From assembly GCF_001573155.1 (NCBI RefSeq), contig NZ_JRWG01000002.1:310001-374000 (forward strand): a stretch of 64,000 nt of DNA, written 5' to 3'. The stretch is from Aequorivita aquimaris. Lineage in GTDB: Bacteria; Bacteroidota; Bacteroidia; Flavobacteriales; Flavobacteriaceae. Made by a program: the position numbers and the translations under genes. Under the pieces are notes generated by a model. It ran no database searches. It was not told where the DNA came from and worked only from the letters and a program-made list of their open reading frames with translations. This document shows, piece by piece, positions 1-7,446 of the stretch; the stretch's first letter is position 1, and each line of letters starts with the position of its first letter.

Positions 1-1117
1 GCGTGGGCAAAAAATAAATCACCGAAGGCTCCCCCGGACGGTGATTGCTTCGGCCAGCGCGTTGCAGAAATTTCGCAATACCTTTCGGTCCGCCGATTTG
101 GATTATGGTTTCCACAGGCGCAAAATCTACTCCCAAATCCAGACTTGAAGTTGCAACTACCGCCGTCAGAGATTCGTTGCGGATGGCCTGTTCCACCCAA
201 AGCCGTGTTTCTTTTCCAATGCTGCCGTGGTGCATCGCAATCTCGCCCGCGAATTCGGGATGTTTTTCCAATATTTTCTGAAACCAGATTTCGCACTGCC
301 CGCGGGTATTTGTGAAAATAAGCGTGGTTTTGCTGGCTTTTATGATGGGAACGATTTCTTCCAAAAGATGCAGCCCCAAATGCCCACGCCACGGGAAGGT
401 TTCCATTTTCTTCGGAATGATGGAACGGACTTCGACTTTTGACTTTTGATTGGATTTAATTAAGACTGCATTTTTTCTGAATTCAGAATCCATTCCCAAA
501 AGTACATCCTGCGCTTCCTCCAAATTGCCAATTGTTGCGGAAATTCCCCAAATCCGCAACTCTTTTGAAACTGTTTTTAAACGTGAAAGGGCAAGTTCCA
601 TTTGCACGCCGCGTTTACTTCCCAAAAGTTCGTGCCATTCGTCAACCACAATTGCGGTCAACGTTTTGAACGTTTTATCGTAACCCTTTGAAGCCAATAA
701 AAGCATTAGACTTTCGGGCGTTGTAATCAACAAATCGGGCATTTGGCGTTTCTGTTTTGCGCGCTCGCTCTGCGAAGTATCGCCCGTACGGATCCCAACG
801 GTCAAACCCGTTCCCAAATCGTCCGCAAAACGTTGTGCCGCTTGCTGAATTTCTACGGAAAGTGCTCGCAAAGGTGTAATCCAAATTGCCTTTAATCCTT
901 TTTTATGTTTCGTTTTATAATCGGGGTTTTCCTTTAAATATTGAAGCACAATCGGTACCCAAAGGGCATAGGTTTTTCCGCTTCCGGTTGGGGCATTCAA
1001 CAGACCGTGCTTACCGTTGAGGAAGGCTTTCCACGTTTTTTGTTGGAAGGGAAATGACTTCCAATTTTTTGATTGAAACCAATCCTCGGCGATGGAAATG
1101 AGTTCGGATTGTTTCAT
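1..1117 (-). CDS. Ligase-associated DEXH-box DNA helicase (Lhr-like), C-terminus beyond left edge
   Basis: Superfamily 2 DNA helicase of the ligase-associated DNA damage response group. Reading the minus strand from the ATG at 1117 gives an open frame to the window edge (372 codons). Visible motifs are Walker A APTGSGKT (residues 42-49), the DEXH box VVDEWHELL (DEWH at 159-162), SATIGN (motif III) and QRAGRSNHRPGE (motif VI). Full-length members are around 800 residues, so more than half is missing. The start codon overlaps the stop of the upstream ligase (ATGA at 1114-1117), so the two are probably translationally coupled. Family knowledge: these helicases unwind DNA 3'-5' and work with the neighbouring ligase and nuclease in repair. 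The further partner, a PdeM-like phosphoesterase, would be expected beyond position 1. Confidence 0.93.
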   Translation of the reverse strand, partial: MKQSELISIAEDWFQSKNWKSFPFQQKTWKAFLNGKHGLLNAPTGSGKTYALWVPIVLQYLKENPDYKTKHKKGLKAIWITPLRALSVEIQQAAQRFADDLGTGLTVGIRTGDTSQSERAKQKRQMPDLLITTPESLMLLLASKGYDKTFKTLTAIVVDEWHELLGSKRGVQMELALSRLKTVSKELRIWGISATIGNLEEAQDVLLGMDSEFRKNAVLIKSNQKSKVEVRSIIPKKMETFPWRGHLGLHLLEEIVPIIKASKTTLIFTNTRGQCEIWFQKILEKHPEFAGEIAMHHGSIGKETRLWVEQAIRNESLTAVVATSSLDLGVDFAPVETIIQIGGPKGIAKFLQRAGRSNHRPGEPSVIYFLPT

Positions 1118-2706
1118 TTTGGGATTAGCGCTTTTAAATCATCAAGTGTATTTGCTTCGGCAATCGGCTTATCTTTTCTCCAACGAAGAATCCGTGGAAA
1201 ACGTGTGGCAATCCCACTTTTGTGTCGGCTGCTCTCGGCAATTCCCTCAAAGGCAATTTCAAAAACGTGCTGAGGCGTTACACTGCGTACGGGACCGAAA
1301 CGCTCCAAAGTATTCCGTTTTATCCATGCGTCAACCTGCCGAAATTCTGCATCCGTCAGTCCGGAATAGGCTTTGGCAAAAGTTACCAATTCGCCCTCGT
1401 CCCAAAGCGCAAACGTGTAATCCGTATAGAGATTGGCGCGTCTTCCGTGGCCGCGCATGGCGTAAGTTAATACTGCGTCGATTGTGAAGGGATCTATCTT
1501 CCATTTCCACCAATCGCCTTTTTTTCTGCCCACTAAATAAGGCGAATCCTTTCTCTTTAACATCAAGCCTTCGCTGCGTTTTTCCCGGGAAAGATCGCGC
1601 TCTGCGGCGGCGGCTTCCCAAGTTTCAAAATTCATTGTTTCGCTCAGATAGATTCCTATTTCTTCGGAATTTATCTTTTGAATCAATCCGTCCAAAATTT
1701 TTCTCCGTTCCGAAAATGGTTCTTGCCGAATATCCTCGCCCTGCCATTCCAACAAATCATAGGCATTCAAAATCACGGGCGTTTTCTTTAGCAGTGCTTT
1801 TGAAATATTCTTTCGTCCAATGCGGGTTTGAAGCGTATTAAAATTTTGAATTTCGCCCTCGCCGAAAGGCAAAATTTCCCCATCAATCACAGTTCCGTTG
1901 GGAATTTCCTTTAGAAAATTTTGAAATTCCGGATATTTATCGGTTACCAATTCTTCACCGCGCGACCACACAAAAACCTCATCGTTTCTGATAATTACTT
2001 GACTGCGGATGCCGTCCCATTTATGCTCAAAGCTCCAATCTGAAATGGGCCCCAAATCCTCCTGAAAATTATCCTCCACCGCATACGCCAAATAAAACGG
2101 ATACGGTTTGCTGAGATAATCTTCATCGTTTTGCTCGAGAATTAGCTTTTTATAGGTTGTTTTTTCGGGCGTCCAATCGCCCATTAATTTGTACGCCAAA
2201 ATATCTTCATCTATTCCCGTAGCTTTTGAAAGTGCACGGGTCATCAGTTTTTGGCTTACGCCAATCCTAAAACTCCCGGTCAATATTTTATTGAAAACGA
2301 AGCGTTCAAAATAATTAAGCGCCAACCAATTGTCGTGCAAATATTTCTTTTTTTCCTCTTCGGGAAGGGTTCGGAGTTCAATAATTTCTGAAACAAATTC
2401 TGAAAGTGATTTTTCGGAATGCTCTTCGGAAGTTGGCAAAATCAAAGCAATAGTTTCCGCCAAATCGCCAACAATGTGATAACTTTCCTCAAAAAGCCAC
2501 AGCGGAATCCCGCTGATTTCAGTTGCCCAAAGCCGAAGAAGTGTAGTATTTACGGGACGTTTTGGTCTTCGATGTGAAAGAATTGCGATGGTCCAAAGTT
2601 TATCCGCATCATTCGCATTTTGAAAATACTGAGTAAGCGCAGCAACCTTTTCATTGGTTTTGTTGGTGCTATCGAGCTTTTTTATGAGTTGGGCAAAATC
2701 TTTCAC
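1114..2706 (-). CDS. ATP-dependent DNA ligase (ligase-associated repair cassette)
   Basis: ATP-dependent DNA ligase of 530 residues that seals nicks through an enzyme-adenylate. The adenylation motif is HKWDGIR, with the nucleotide-accepting Lys at residue 229. The N-terminal third is an all-helical DNA-binding domain and the C-terminal part (about 410-530) is an OB-fold domain (motif WWKWKIDPFTIDAVL). The start is GTG at 2706, three bases after the stop of the exonuclease gene; no in-frame ATG gives a better start. The gene sits between an MBL-fold exonuclease and a DEXH helicase, the standard order of this cassette. It is an accessory repair ligase, not the replicative NAD-dependent LigA. 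Confidence 0.95.
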   Translation of the reverse strand: MKDFAQLIKKLDSTNKTNEKVAALTQYFQNANDADKLWTIAILSHRRPKRPVNTTLLRLWATEISGIPLWLFEESYHIVGDLAETIALILPTSEEHSEKSLSEFVSEIIELRTLPEEEKKKYLHDNWLALNYFERFVFNKILTGSFRIGVSQKLMTRALSKATGIDEDILAYKLMGDWTPEKTTYKKLILEQNDEDYLSKPYPFYLAYAVEDNFQEDLGPISDWSFEHKWDGIRSQVIIRNDEVFVWSRGEELVTDKYPEFQNFLKEIPNGTVIDGEILPFGEGEIQNFNTLQTRIGRKNISKALLKKTPVILNAYDLLEWQGEDIRQEPFSERRKILDGLIQKINSEEIGIYLSETMNFETWEAAAAERDLSREKRSEGLMLKRKDSPYLVGRKKGDWWKWKIDPFTIDAVLTYAMRGHGRRANLYTDYTFALWDEGELVTFAKAYSGLTDAEFRQVDAWIKRNTLERFGPVRSVTPQHVFEIAFEGIAESSRHKSGIATRFPRILRWRKDKPIAEANTLDDLKALIPK

Positions 2707-2709
2707 AGC

Positions 2710-3732
2710 TTAATCCTCGTTTTCAATTTTTTTATCAACTTCAGCGCTTTCTTCTTCGTATTGCGTTTTTTCTGTTCTTGCGTCGTAGCCTAATTCTTCC
2801 CTTAAATATTTCGCAAAAATATCCGTATAACCGTGCGTTGCGATTACCTTTTCGCAGCCCGTGGCATCAATTGCCGAAAGCAAACCTTCCCAATCGGCGT
2901 GGTCGCTCAAAACGAAGCCGCGGTCAATTGCGCGTCTTCTTCGCGCGCCACGAAAGGTCATCCAGCCGCTGGCGGAAGCGGTAACGTACGGCACAAAACG
3001 TCTAATCCACGTACTGCCGTGGGCGCTCGGTGGGGCGACGATTATATTTCCCTTTATTTCTTCTTTGGAAGTATCGCGCGTTATTAAAGTAGTTTTGGGT
3101 AGTTTATAATTTTCCCTAACTACTTCCGTCATATTTTCAACGGCGCCGTGGGTGTATATTTTTCCGATGGAAGTGTCCAAATGTTTCAGCAAACGCTGTG
3201 CTTTCCCCAAGCTGTAACCGAAAAGAATTGAGGTTCTGCCTTCACTCTTGTTGGTTGCCCACCATTCGTTTATATCCTTAAAAACTTCCGTTTGCGGCTC
3301 CCATTTAAATGCTGGTAAACCGAAAGTACACTCCGTAATAAACGTGTGGCATTTTACGGGTTCGTAAACCTCAGCTAAGCCATCATCTTCGGTTTTGAAA
3401 TCACCCGTAAAAACCCAGACTTCCCCTTTATATTCCACGCGAACTTGAGAAGAAGCAATAATATGACCCGCGGGATGCAGTGAAAATTTCACTCCATTTA
3501 TAGTAAATGTCTCGTTCCAAGCTTTGCCTGTTACTGAAATTTCGCCCAAACGATGTTTAATTATGGGAACATTATTGGTGTGTGTAATGTATTGTTTATG
3601 TCCCCACCGGCTGTGATCGGCGTGGCCGTGGGTAACGATGCACTTATCTACGGGCCGCCAAGCATCGATATAAACATCGGCTTTTTGGCAGTAAATGCCC
3701 TTCTCGTTAAAGACCAGTAGTGGTTGCTTCAT
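2710..3732 (-). CDS. Ligase-associated DNA damage response exonuclease (MBL/beta-CASP fold)
   Basis: Predicted metal-dependent nuclease of 340 residues with a metallo-beta-lactamase fold. The metal site is THGHADHS (His35, His37, Asp39, His40); further conserved pieces are HPAGHI, VFTGDFK and SDHADWEGL near the C-terminus. It resembles the SNM1/Artemis class. It is the first gene of the exonuclease-ligase-helicase operon, with three bases between its stop and the ligase start. Family members are annotated as putative DNA exonucleases on the strength of this linkage. The C-terminal 20 residues are acidic and variable. ATG at 3732. Confidence 0.93.
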   Translation of the reverse strand: MKQPLLVFNEKGIYCQKADVYIDAWRPVDKCIVTHGHADHSRWGHKQYITHTNNVPIIKHRLGEISVTGKAWNETFTINGVKFSLHPAGHIIASSQVRVEYKGEVWVFTGDFKTEDDGLAEVYEPVKCHTFITECTFGLPAFKWEPQTEVFKDINEWWATNKSEGRTSILFGYSLGKAQRLLKHLDTSIGKIYTHGAVENMTEVVRENYKLPKTTLITRDTSKEEIKGNIIVAPPSAHGSTWIRRFVPYVTASASGWMTFRGARRRRAIDRGFVLSDHADWEGLLSAIDATGCEKVIATHGYTDIFAKYLREELGYDARTEKTQYEEESAEVDKKIENED

Positions 3733-3882
3733 TTATTTCTTTTCAATAGCAGTTTAAAAATAAGGTTTTGGGCTGATTTTTCTTTCCAATTAAGAAAAGT
3801 TTAGGGTGAATGGCCTTTAAAAATTATTGAAAAAACTTGGGCAGATTGCTTCCCATTGCTCGCAATTGTCGTTAACAAGTTT

Positions 3883-3890
3883 TATATTTG
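3883..3890 (+). promoter_or_regulatory. Bacteroidota -7 element (TATATTTG) before the TerB-like gene
   Basis: TATATTTG matches the TAnnTTTG -7 consensus of the Bacteroidota primary sigma factor and lies 20 bases before the ATG at 3911. A -33 TTG at the ideal distance is not obvious; the nearest are at 3856-3858 and 3866-3868. Confidence 0.5.
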
Positions 3891-3910
3891 TAGCTTAAAC
3901 AAACCAAATT

Positions 3911-4336
3911 ATGTCATTTACAGATTTATTCGAAAGCGGGGAACATACCCGAAATTTGGGGCACTTTGCTTCTATAGCAAATATGGCGTCCATAGATGGG
4001 GAATTGAACCCAGAAGAGGAAAAAATGTTGAAGCGTTTTGCGCGCAAATTGGATATTGATGAAGATGAATATACTGCCGTTTTAAAGAATCCGGGGAAAT
4101 ATCCGATAAATCCGCCAAACTCTTCCGAAAGACGATTGGAACGTATGCACGATTTGTTTCAAATTATTTTTGCCGATCACGAGATTGATGACCACGAGCG
4201 TTTCTTGATTGAGAAATACGCCATCGGGCTTGGCTTTACCGCAGAGATTGCACAGGATTTAATAAAAAGATCGATTGCAATCTATAGTGGAGGATTAAGC
4301 TTTGAAGATTATCGATATCTGCTGAATAGAAAATAA
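3911..4336 (+). CDS. TerB-like helical protein
   Basis: Small cytoplasmic protein of 141 residues with the all-helical TerB/DjlA-N type fold. The recognisable part is HFASIANMASIDGELNPEE (residues 19-37) followed by EEKMLKRFARKLDID and a second acidic helix pair around FADHEIDDHERFLIEKYA. TerB domains often carry acidic metal-binding motifs. Despite the family name there is no evidence for tellurite resistance: no other ter gene is nearby. The gene stands alone and is followed by a strong bidirectional terminator shared with the converging fbp gene. The physiological role is unknown. Confidence 0.8.
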   Translation: MSFTDLFESGEHTRNLGHFASIANMASIDGELNPEEEKMLKRFARKLDIDEDEYTAVLKNPGKYPINPPNSSERRLERMHDLFQIIFADHEIDDHERFLIEKYAIGLGFTAEIAQDLIKRSIAIYSGGLSFEDYRYLLNRK

Positions 4337-4376
4337 GAGTCCTAACTCCCGAAAGGGAACTATTTCTCAAACACAA

Positions 4377-4404
4377 AAAAAAGCTCCACAAATGGAGCTT
4401 TTTT
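4377..4404. terminator. Bidirectional rho-independent terminator between TerB-like gene and fbp
   Basis: Perfect stem: six A, GCTCCA, loop CAAA, TGGAGC, six T. It lies between two converging genes and has an A-run on one side and a T-run on the other, so it can serve both strands. Confidence 0.93.
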
Positions 4405-4437
4405 GTTATTTACATTTTTGGAAATTCTCCTCTGAAG

Positions 4438-5442
4438 TTAAGTGGCTTTCATAAATTCCTCCGCCTTTTCGACCATTTTTGTACTTCCGCAGAAAAAAGG
4501 AACTCGCTGGTGCAAGGTGGTGGGTTTAATTTCGAGTATTCTCTCAAAACCGTTACTGGCCTTTCCACCGGCCTGTTCTGCAATCATTGCCATAGGGTTG
4601 CACTCATACAGCAGCCTAAGTTTTCCGTTCGGGTCTTTTGAAGTGTTAGGATAAATATAGATTCCTCCCTTTATCATATTCCGGTGAAAATCGGAAACCA
4701 AAGAACCTATATATCGCGAGGTGTACGGACGGTCATCCTCCTCTTTCTGGCAGTATTTAATGTAATCTTTCACGCCCTGCGGAAAGTGTACGTAATTGCC
4801 TTCGTTTACCGAATAAATTTTTCCATTTTCTGGAAATTTCATATTAGGGTGCGAAAGATAGTAGGTGCCAATAGCAGGATTCAAAGTAAAACCATTAACG
4901 CCGTGGCCCGTGGTGTAAACAATCATTGTGGAAGTGCCGTAAACTATATACCCAGCAGCTACTTGATTTATGCCGGGTTGAAGAAAATCCTCAATGGTTA
5001 CGGGAGTTCCCGAAGGTGTAATTCTTCTGAAAATAGAAAAAATAGTTCCTACGGAAACATTCACGTCTATGTTTGAAGAACCATCTAACGGATCCATCAA
5101 CACCACATATTTATTGTCGTTCTTTTCGTTTCGGCCTTTTATGGTGATAAAATCGTCCTCTTCCTCGCTGGCAATTCCGCAAACAATTTCACGATTAGTG
5201 AGCGTATTTATAAAAACTTCATTTGCAAAAACATCCAACTTTTGTTGATCCTCGCCCTGTATATTGCTGTTTCCCGCGGTTCCCAAAATATCGACCAATC
5301 CGGCTTTGTTAACTTTGTGGTTTACCACTTTTGCCGCCAGACGGATGGAATTGATTAATCGCGAAAGTTCGCCTGAAGAGTATTTGAACTCGCTTTGGTT
5401 TTCAATTATAAACTCGCCGAGGGATTGATTTATTTTTGCCAT
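4438..5442 (-). CDS. fbp: Fructose-1,6-bisphosphatase, class I
   Basis: Hydrolyses fructose 1,6-bisphosphate to fructose 6-phosphate, the committed step of gluconeogenesis. 334 residues, the usual class I length. The metal/substrate site is [11 protein letters not shown] (residues 116-126) with the preceding acidic ASEEED (91-96). The ATG at 5442 (MAKINQSLG) is chosen over an upstream in-frame start at 5616. The extra 58 residues of that longer frame are low-complexity Phe/Asp/Asn, merely the antisense of a GAAATC repeat, and would overlap the divergent GNAT gene. Transcribed divergently from the GNAT gene. Confidence 0.96.
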   Translation of the reverse strand: MAKINQSLGEFIIENQSEFKYSSGELSRLINSIRLAAKVVNHKVNKAGLVDILGTAGNSNIQGEDQQKLDVFANEVFINTLTNREIVCGIASEEEDDFITIKGRNEKNDNKYVVLMDPLDGSSNIDVNVSVGTIFSIFRRITPSGTPVTIEDFLQPGINQVAAGYIVYGTSTMIVYTTGHGVNGFTLNPAIGTYYLSHPNMKFPENGKIYSVNEGNYVHFPQGVKDYIKYCQKEEDDRPYTSRYIGSLVSDFHRNMIKGGIYIYPNTSKDPNGKLRLLYECNPMAMIAEQAGGKASNGFERILEIKPTTLHQRVPFFCGSTKMVEKAEEFMKAT

Positions 5443-5526
5443 GGGATTGTAGGGGTTCCTGAATTTCACGCAAATATCGGGATTTTTAAGAAATTGAACC
5501 GATATTTGCGCAGGGAAAACCAAACT

Positions 5527-5574
5527 GAAATCGAAATCGAAATCGAAATCGAAGGTGAAGTTGAAATTGAAACG
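5527..5574. repeat. Hexanucleotide tandem repeat (GAAATC-type) between fbp and the GNAT gene
   Basis: Eight successive hexamers beginning GAA: four exact GAAATC copies at 5527-5550, then GAAGGT, GAAGTT, GAAATT and GAAACG. It ends four bases before the GNAT start at 5578 and occupies its 5' leader. The unit length of six keeps any reading frame open. Confidence 0.9.
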
Positions 5575-5577
5575 ATT

Positions 5578-6060
5578 ATGAAAATTAGAGAAGCCGTTAA
5601 AGAAGATATGCCGCAAGTTTTGGAACTCATAAAAGAGCTTGCCGTTTTTGAAAAAGAACCCGATGCGGTTGAAATTTCAGTGGCAGATTTGGAGCGCGAA
5701 GGTTTTGGTAAAAATCCACTGTTTACGTGCTTTGTTGCAGAATCGGAAAATGGAATTGTTGGCGCAGCTTTGATATATTTTCGTTTTTCAACCTGGAAAG
5801 GGCGCACCCTCCATTTGGAAGATTTAATCGTACAGGAATCCGAACGGGGCAAAGGCATTGGCGAAGCGCTTTACAAAGAAGTCATGCAGTTTGCCTATGA
5901 CCGCGGTCTAAAGCGCGTGGCTTGGGATGTTTTGGATTGGAACAAGGGCGCAATTCGTTTTTATGAGCGCAGCGGTGCCGATATTTTAAAGACTTGGCGC
6001 GTAGTACATATGGACGAAAAGGGACTAAAAAATTATATTGAAAAATCAAATGTAAAATAA
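5578..6060 (+). CDS. GNAT family N-acetyltransferase
   Basis: Cytoplasmic acetyl-CoA-dependent N-acetyltransferase of 160 residues, close to the spermidine/diamine acetyltransferase type. The acetyl-CoA loop is RGKGIG (residues 90-95), preceded by the beta strand LEDLIVQ and followed by [14 protein letters not shown] with the usual late-motif Tyr129. The ATG at 5578 gives the normal N-terminus [18 protein letters not shown] longer in-frame start at 5395 would add a Glu/Ile repeat translated from the hexamer tract and is rejected. The substrate cannot be read from sequence. Confidence 0.9.
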   Translation: MKIREAVKEDMPQVLELIKELAVFEKEPDAVEISVADLEREGFGKNPLFTCFVAESENGIVGAALIYFRFSTWKGRTLHLEDLIVQESERGKGIGEALYKEVMQFAYDRGLKRVAWDVLDWNKGAIRFYERSGADILKTWRVVHMDEKGLKNYIEKSNVK

Positions 6061-6065
6061 ATTTG

Positions 6066-6115
6066 ACCACGAATACACGAATAAATTTTTATAATAACAT
6101 TCGTGTATTCGTGGT
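6066..6115. repeat. Intergenic palindrome, CACGAATACACGAAT family, copy 1
   Basis: Perfect 17-bp inverted repeat: left arm ACCACGAATACACGAAT at 6066-6082, right arm its exact complement at 6099-6115, loop 16 bases. It starts just after the GNAT stop and ends 18 bases before the aspartate kinase ATG. A near-identical palindrome lies at 12770-12817 and a decayed one at 53926-53942, which points to a dispersed repeat. It has no T-run, so it is not a typical terminator. Confidence 0.92.
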
Positions 6116-6133
6116 AAGCTTTTTATTTATGAA

Positions 6134-7396
6134 ATGCCTATGAAAATATTCAAATTTGGCGGAGCGTCCACAAAAGATGCCGAAAGCGTTAAAAATGTAG
6201 TTTCCGTTATTGCGCAAACGGGGGAAAAAGATCTGGTAATAATTATTTCCGCGATGGGAAAAACCACCAATGCCTTGGAAGAGGTGGTCCAGGCATACTT
6301 TTCTGAAACGGGCGACGTAAAAAACGCCTTGCATTCCGTATATGATTTTCACTATAAAATTCTCACGGGTCTATTTTCGGCTACCTCGCATCCTGCCTTT
6401 GCTGAATTGGACAAGACCTTTAAAGAACTGAAGCGTTTTTTGGAAACCAATAAATCCAAAAACCATGCTTTTGTTTATGACCAAGTTGTTTCCTTCGGCG
6501 AAATTATTTCTTCAAAAATAGTTTCAGCATATTTTTCCGAAAACGGAATCAAAAATACCTGGCTGGATGTGCGACAGTGCATAAAGACCGATGCCAACTA
6601 TCGCGATGCAAACGTGGCTTGGGAAAAGACGCAAAAGAAAATTTCAGATAAAGTCAGCCCCAAAGGAATAACCGTAACCCAAGGTTTTTTGGGCGCCGAG
6701 GACAGCAATAATTTTACCACCACGCTCGGTCGCGAAGGCAGTGATTACACGGCGGCAATTTTTGCATACTGCCTAAATGCCGAAAATGTTACCATTTGGA
6801 AAGACGTTCCCGGGGTATTGAATGCCGATCCGCGCTATTTTACCCAAACCCAATTGTTGAACCACATAAGCTACCGCGAGGCGATTGAACTTGCATTTTA
6901 CGGTGCTTCGGTAATACACCCAAAAACGCTGCAGCCATTGCAGCGCAAGGAAATTCCACTTTTTGTGAAATCATTTTTAAACCCAACCGCTCCCGGAACC
7001 TGCGTGGGCAAGGGCGTTACGCTCGATCCGCAGACTTCGTGTTTTATTTTGAAAAAGGGTTTGGTGCTCATTTCACTGTCGTCATTGGACTTTTCATTTA
7101 TGATGGAAGACAATATTGGCGACGTTTTTAAATGGCTTCATAAGTATAAAATGAAAGTTGAAATGATCCAAAACTCAGCCATCAGTTTTTCGGTGTGTGT
7201 GAACGACAAATTCAACAATTTGGAGGAATTGCTAGCAAAGCTTCGCGAAAAGTTCAGCGTAAAATGGAACGAAAACGTGACGCTTTACACCATCCGCCAT
7301 TTTAACCCTGCTGAGGTAAAGACACTTGCAGAAAATAAAAACGTGCTTTTAAAGCAGGAAAGTAAGGAGACGGTGCAGTTGGTTATTAAGGAATAG
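6134..7396 (+). CDS. lysC: Aspartate kinase (monofunctional)
   Basis: Phosphorylates aspartate to 4-phospho-L-aspartate, the first step toward lysine/diaminopimelate, threonine and methionine. 420 residues. The nucleotide-binding start KFGGAS is at residues 7-12, and the catalytic segment TTTLGREGSDYTA with KDVPGVLNADPR lies in the middle. The C-terminal region (about 300-410) is a regulatory ACT-like tandem. There is no fused homoserine dehydrogenase. Two ATGs, at 6134 and 6140, are possible starts; the second (MKIFKFGG) is equally good. It lies between the GNAT gene and the OlsF-like gene on the same strand. Confidence 0.93.
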   Translation: MPMKIFKFGGASTKDAESVKNVVSVIAQTGEKDLVIIISAMGKTTNALEEVVQAYFSETGDVKNALHSVYDFHYKILTGLFSATSHPAFAELDKTFKELKRFLETNKSKNHAFVYDQVVSFGEIISSKIVSAYFSENGIKNTWLDVRQCIKTDANYRDANVAWEKTQKKISDKVSPKGITVTQGFLGAEDSNNFTTTLGREGSDYTAAIFAYCLNAENVTIWKDVPGVLNADPRYFTQTQLLNHISYREAIELAFYGASVIHPKTLQPLQRKEIPLFVKSFLNPTAPGTCVGKGVTLDPQTSCFILKKGLVLISLSSLDFSFMMEDNIGDVFKWLHKYKMKVEMIQNSAISFSVCVNDKFNNLEELLAKLREKFSVKWNENVTLYTIRHFNPAEVKTLAENKNVLLKQESKETVQLVIKE

Positions 7397-7412
7397 TATC
7401 GTTTGCATTCGT

Positions 7413-7420
7413 TATATTTG
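7413..7420 (+). promoter_or_regulatory. Bacteroidota -7 element (TATATTTG) before the OlsF-like gene
   Basis: TATATTTG fits TAnnTTTG and lies 26 bases before the ATG at 7447. No well-spaced -33 TTG is visible, so the call rests on the -7 element only. Confidence 0.5.
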
Positions 7421-7446
7421 TTGAACACAAACAACCAAAATATTTC

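Noticed and set aside
3911-4336. Tellurite resistance gene
   Set aside because: Only the TerB fold is present; no terC, terD or terA nearby.
5395-5577. Upstream extension of the GNAT frame with Glu-Ile repeats
   Set aside because: It reads through the hexamer tract and into fbp; the acetyltransferase fold begins at 5578.
5443-5616. 58-residue N-terminal extension of fructose-1,6-bisphosphatase (Phe/Asp-rich)
   Set aside because: It is the antisense of the GAAATC repeat, is absent from the normal enzyme length, and overlaps the divergent GNAT start.
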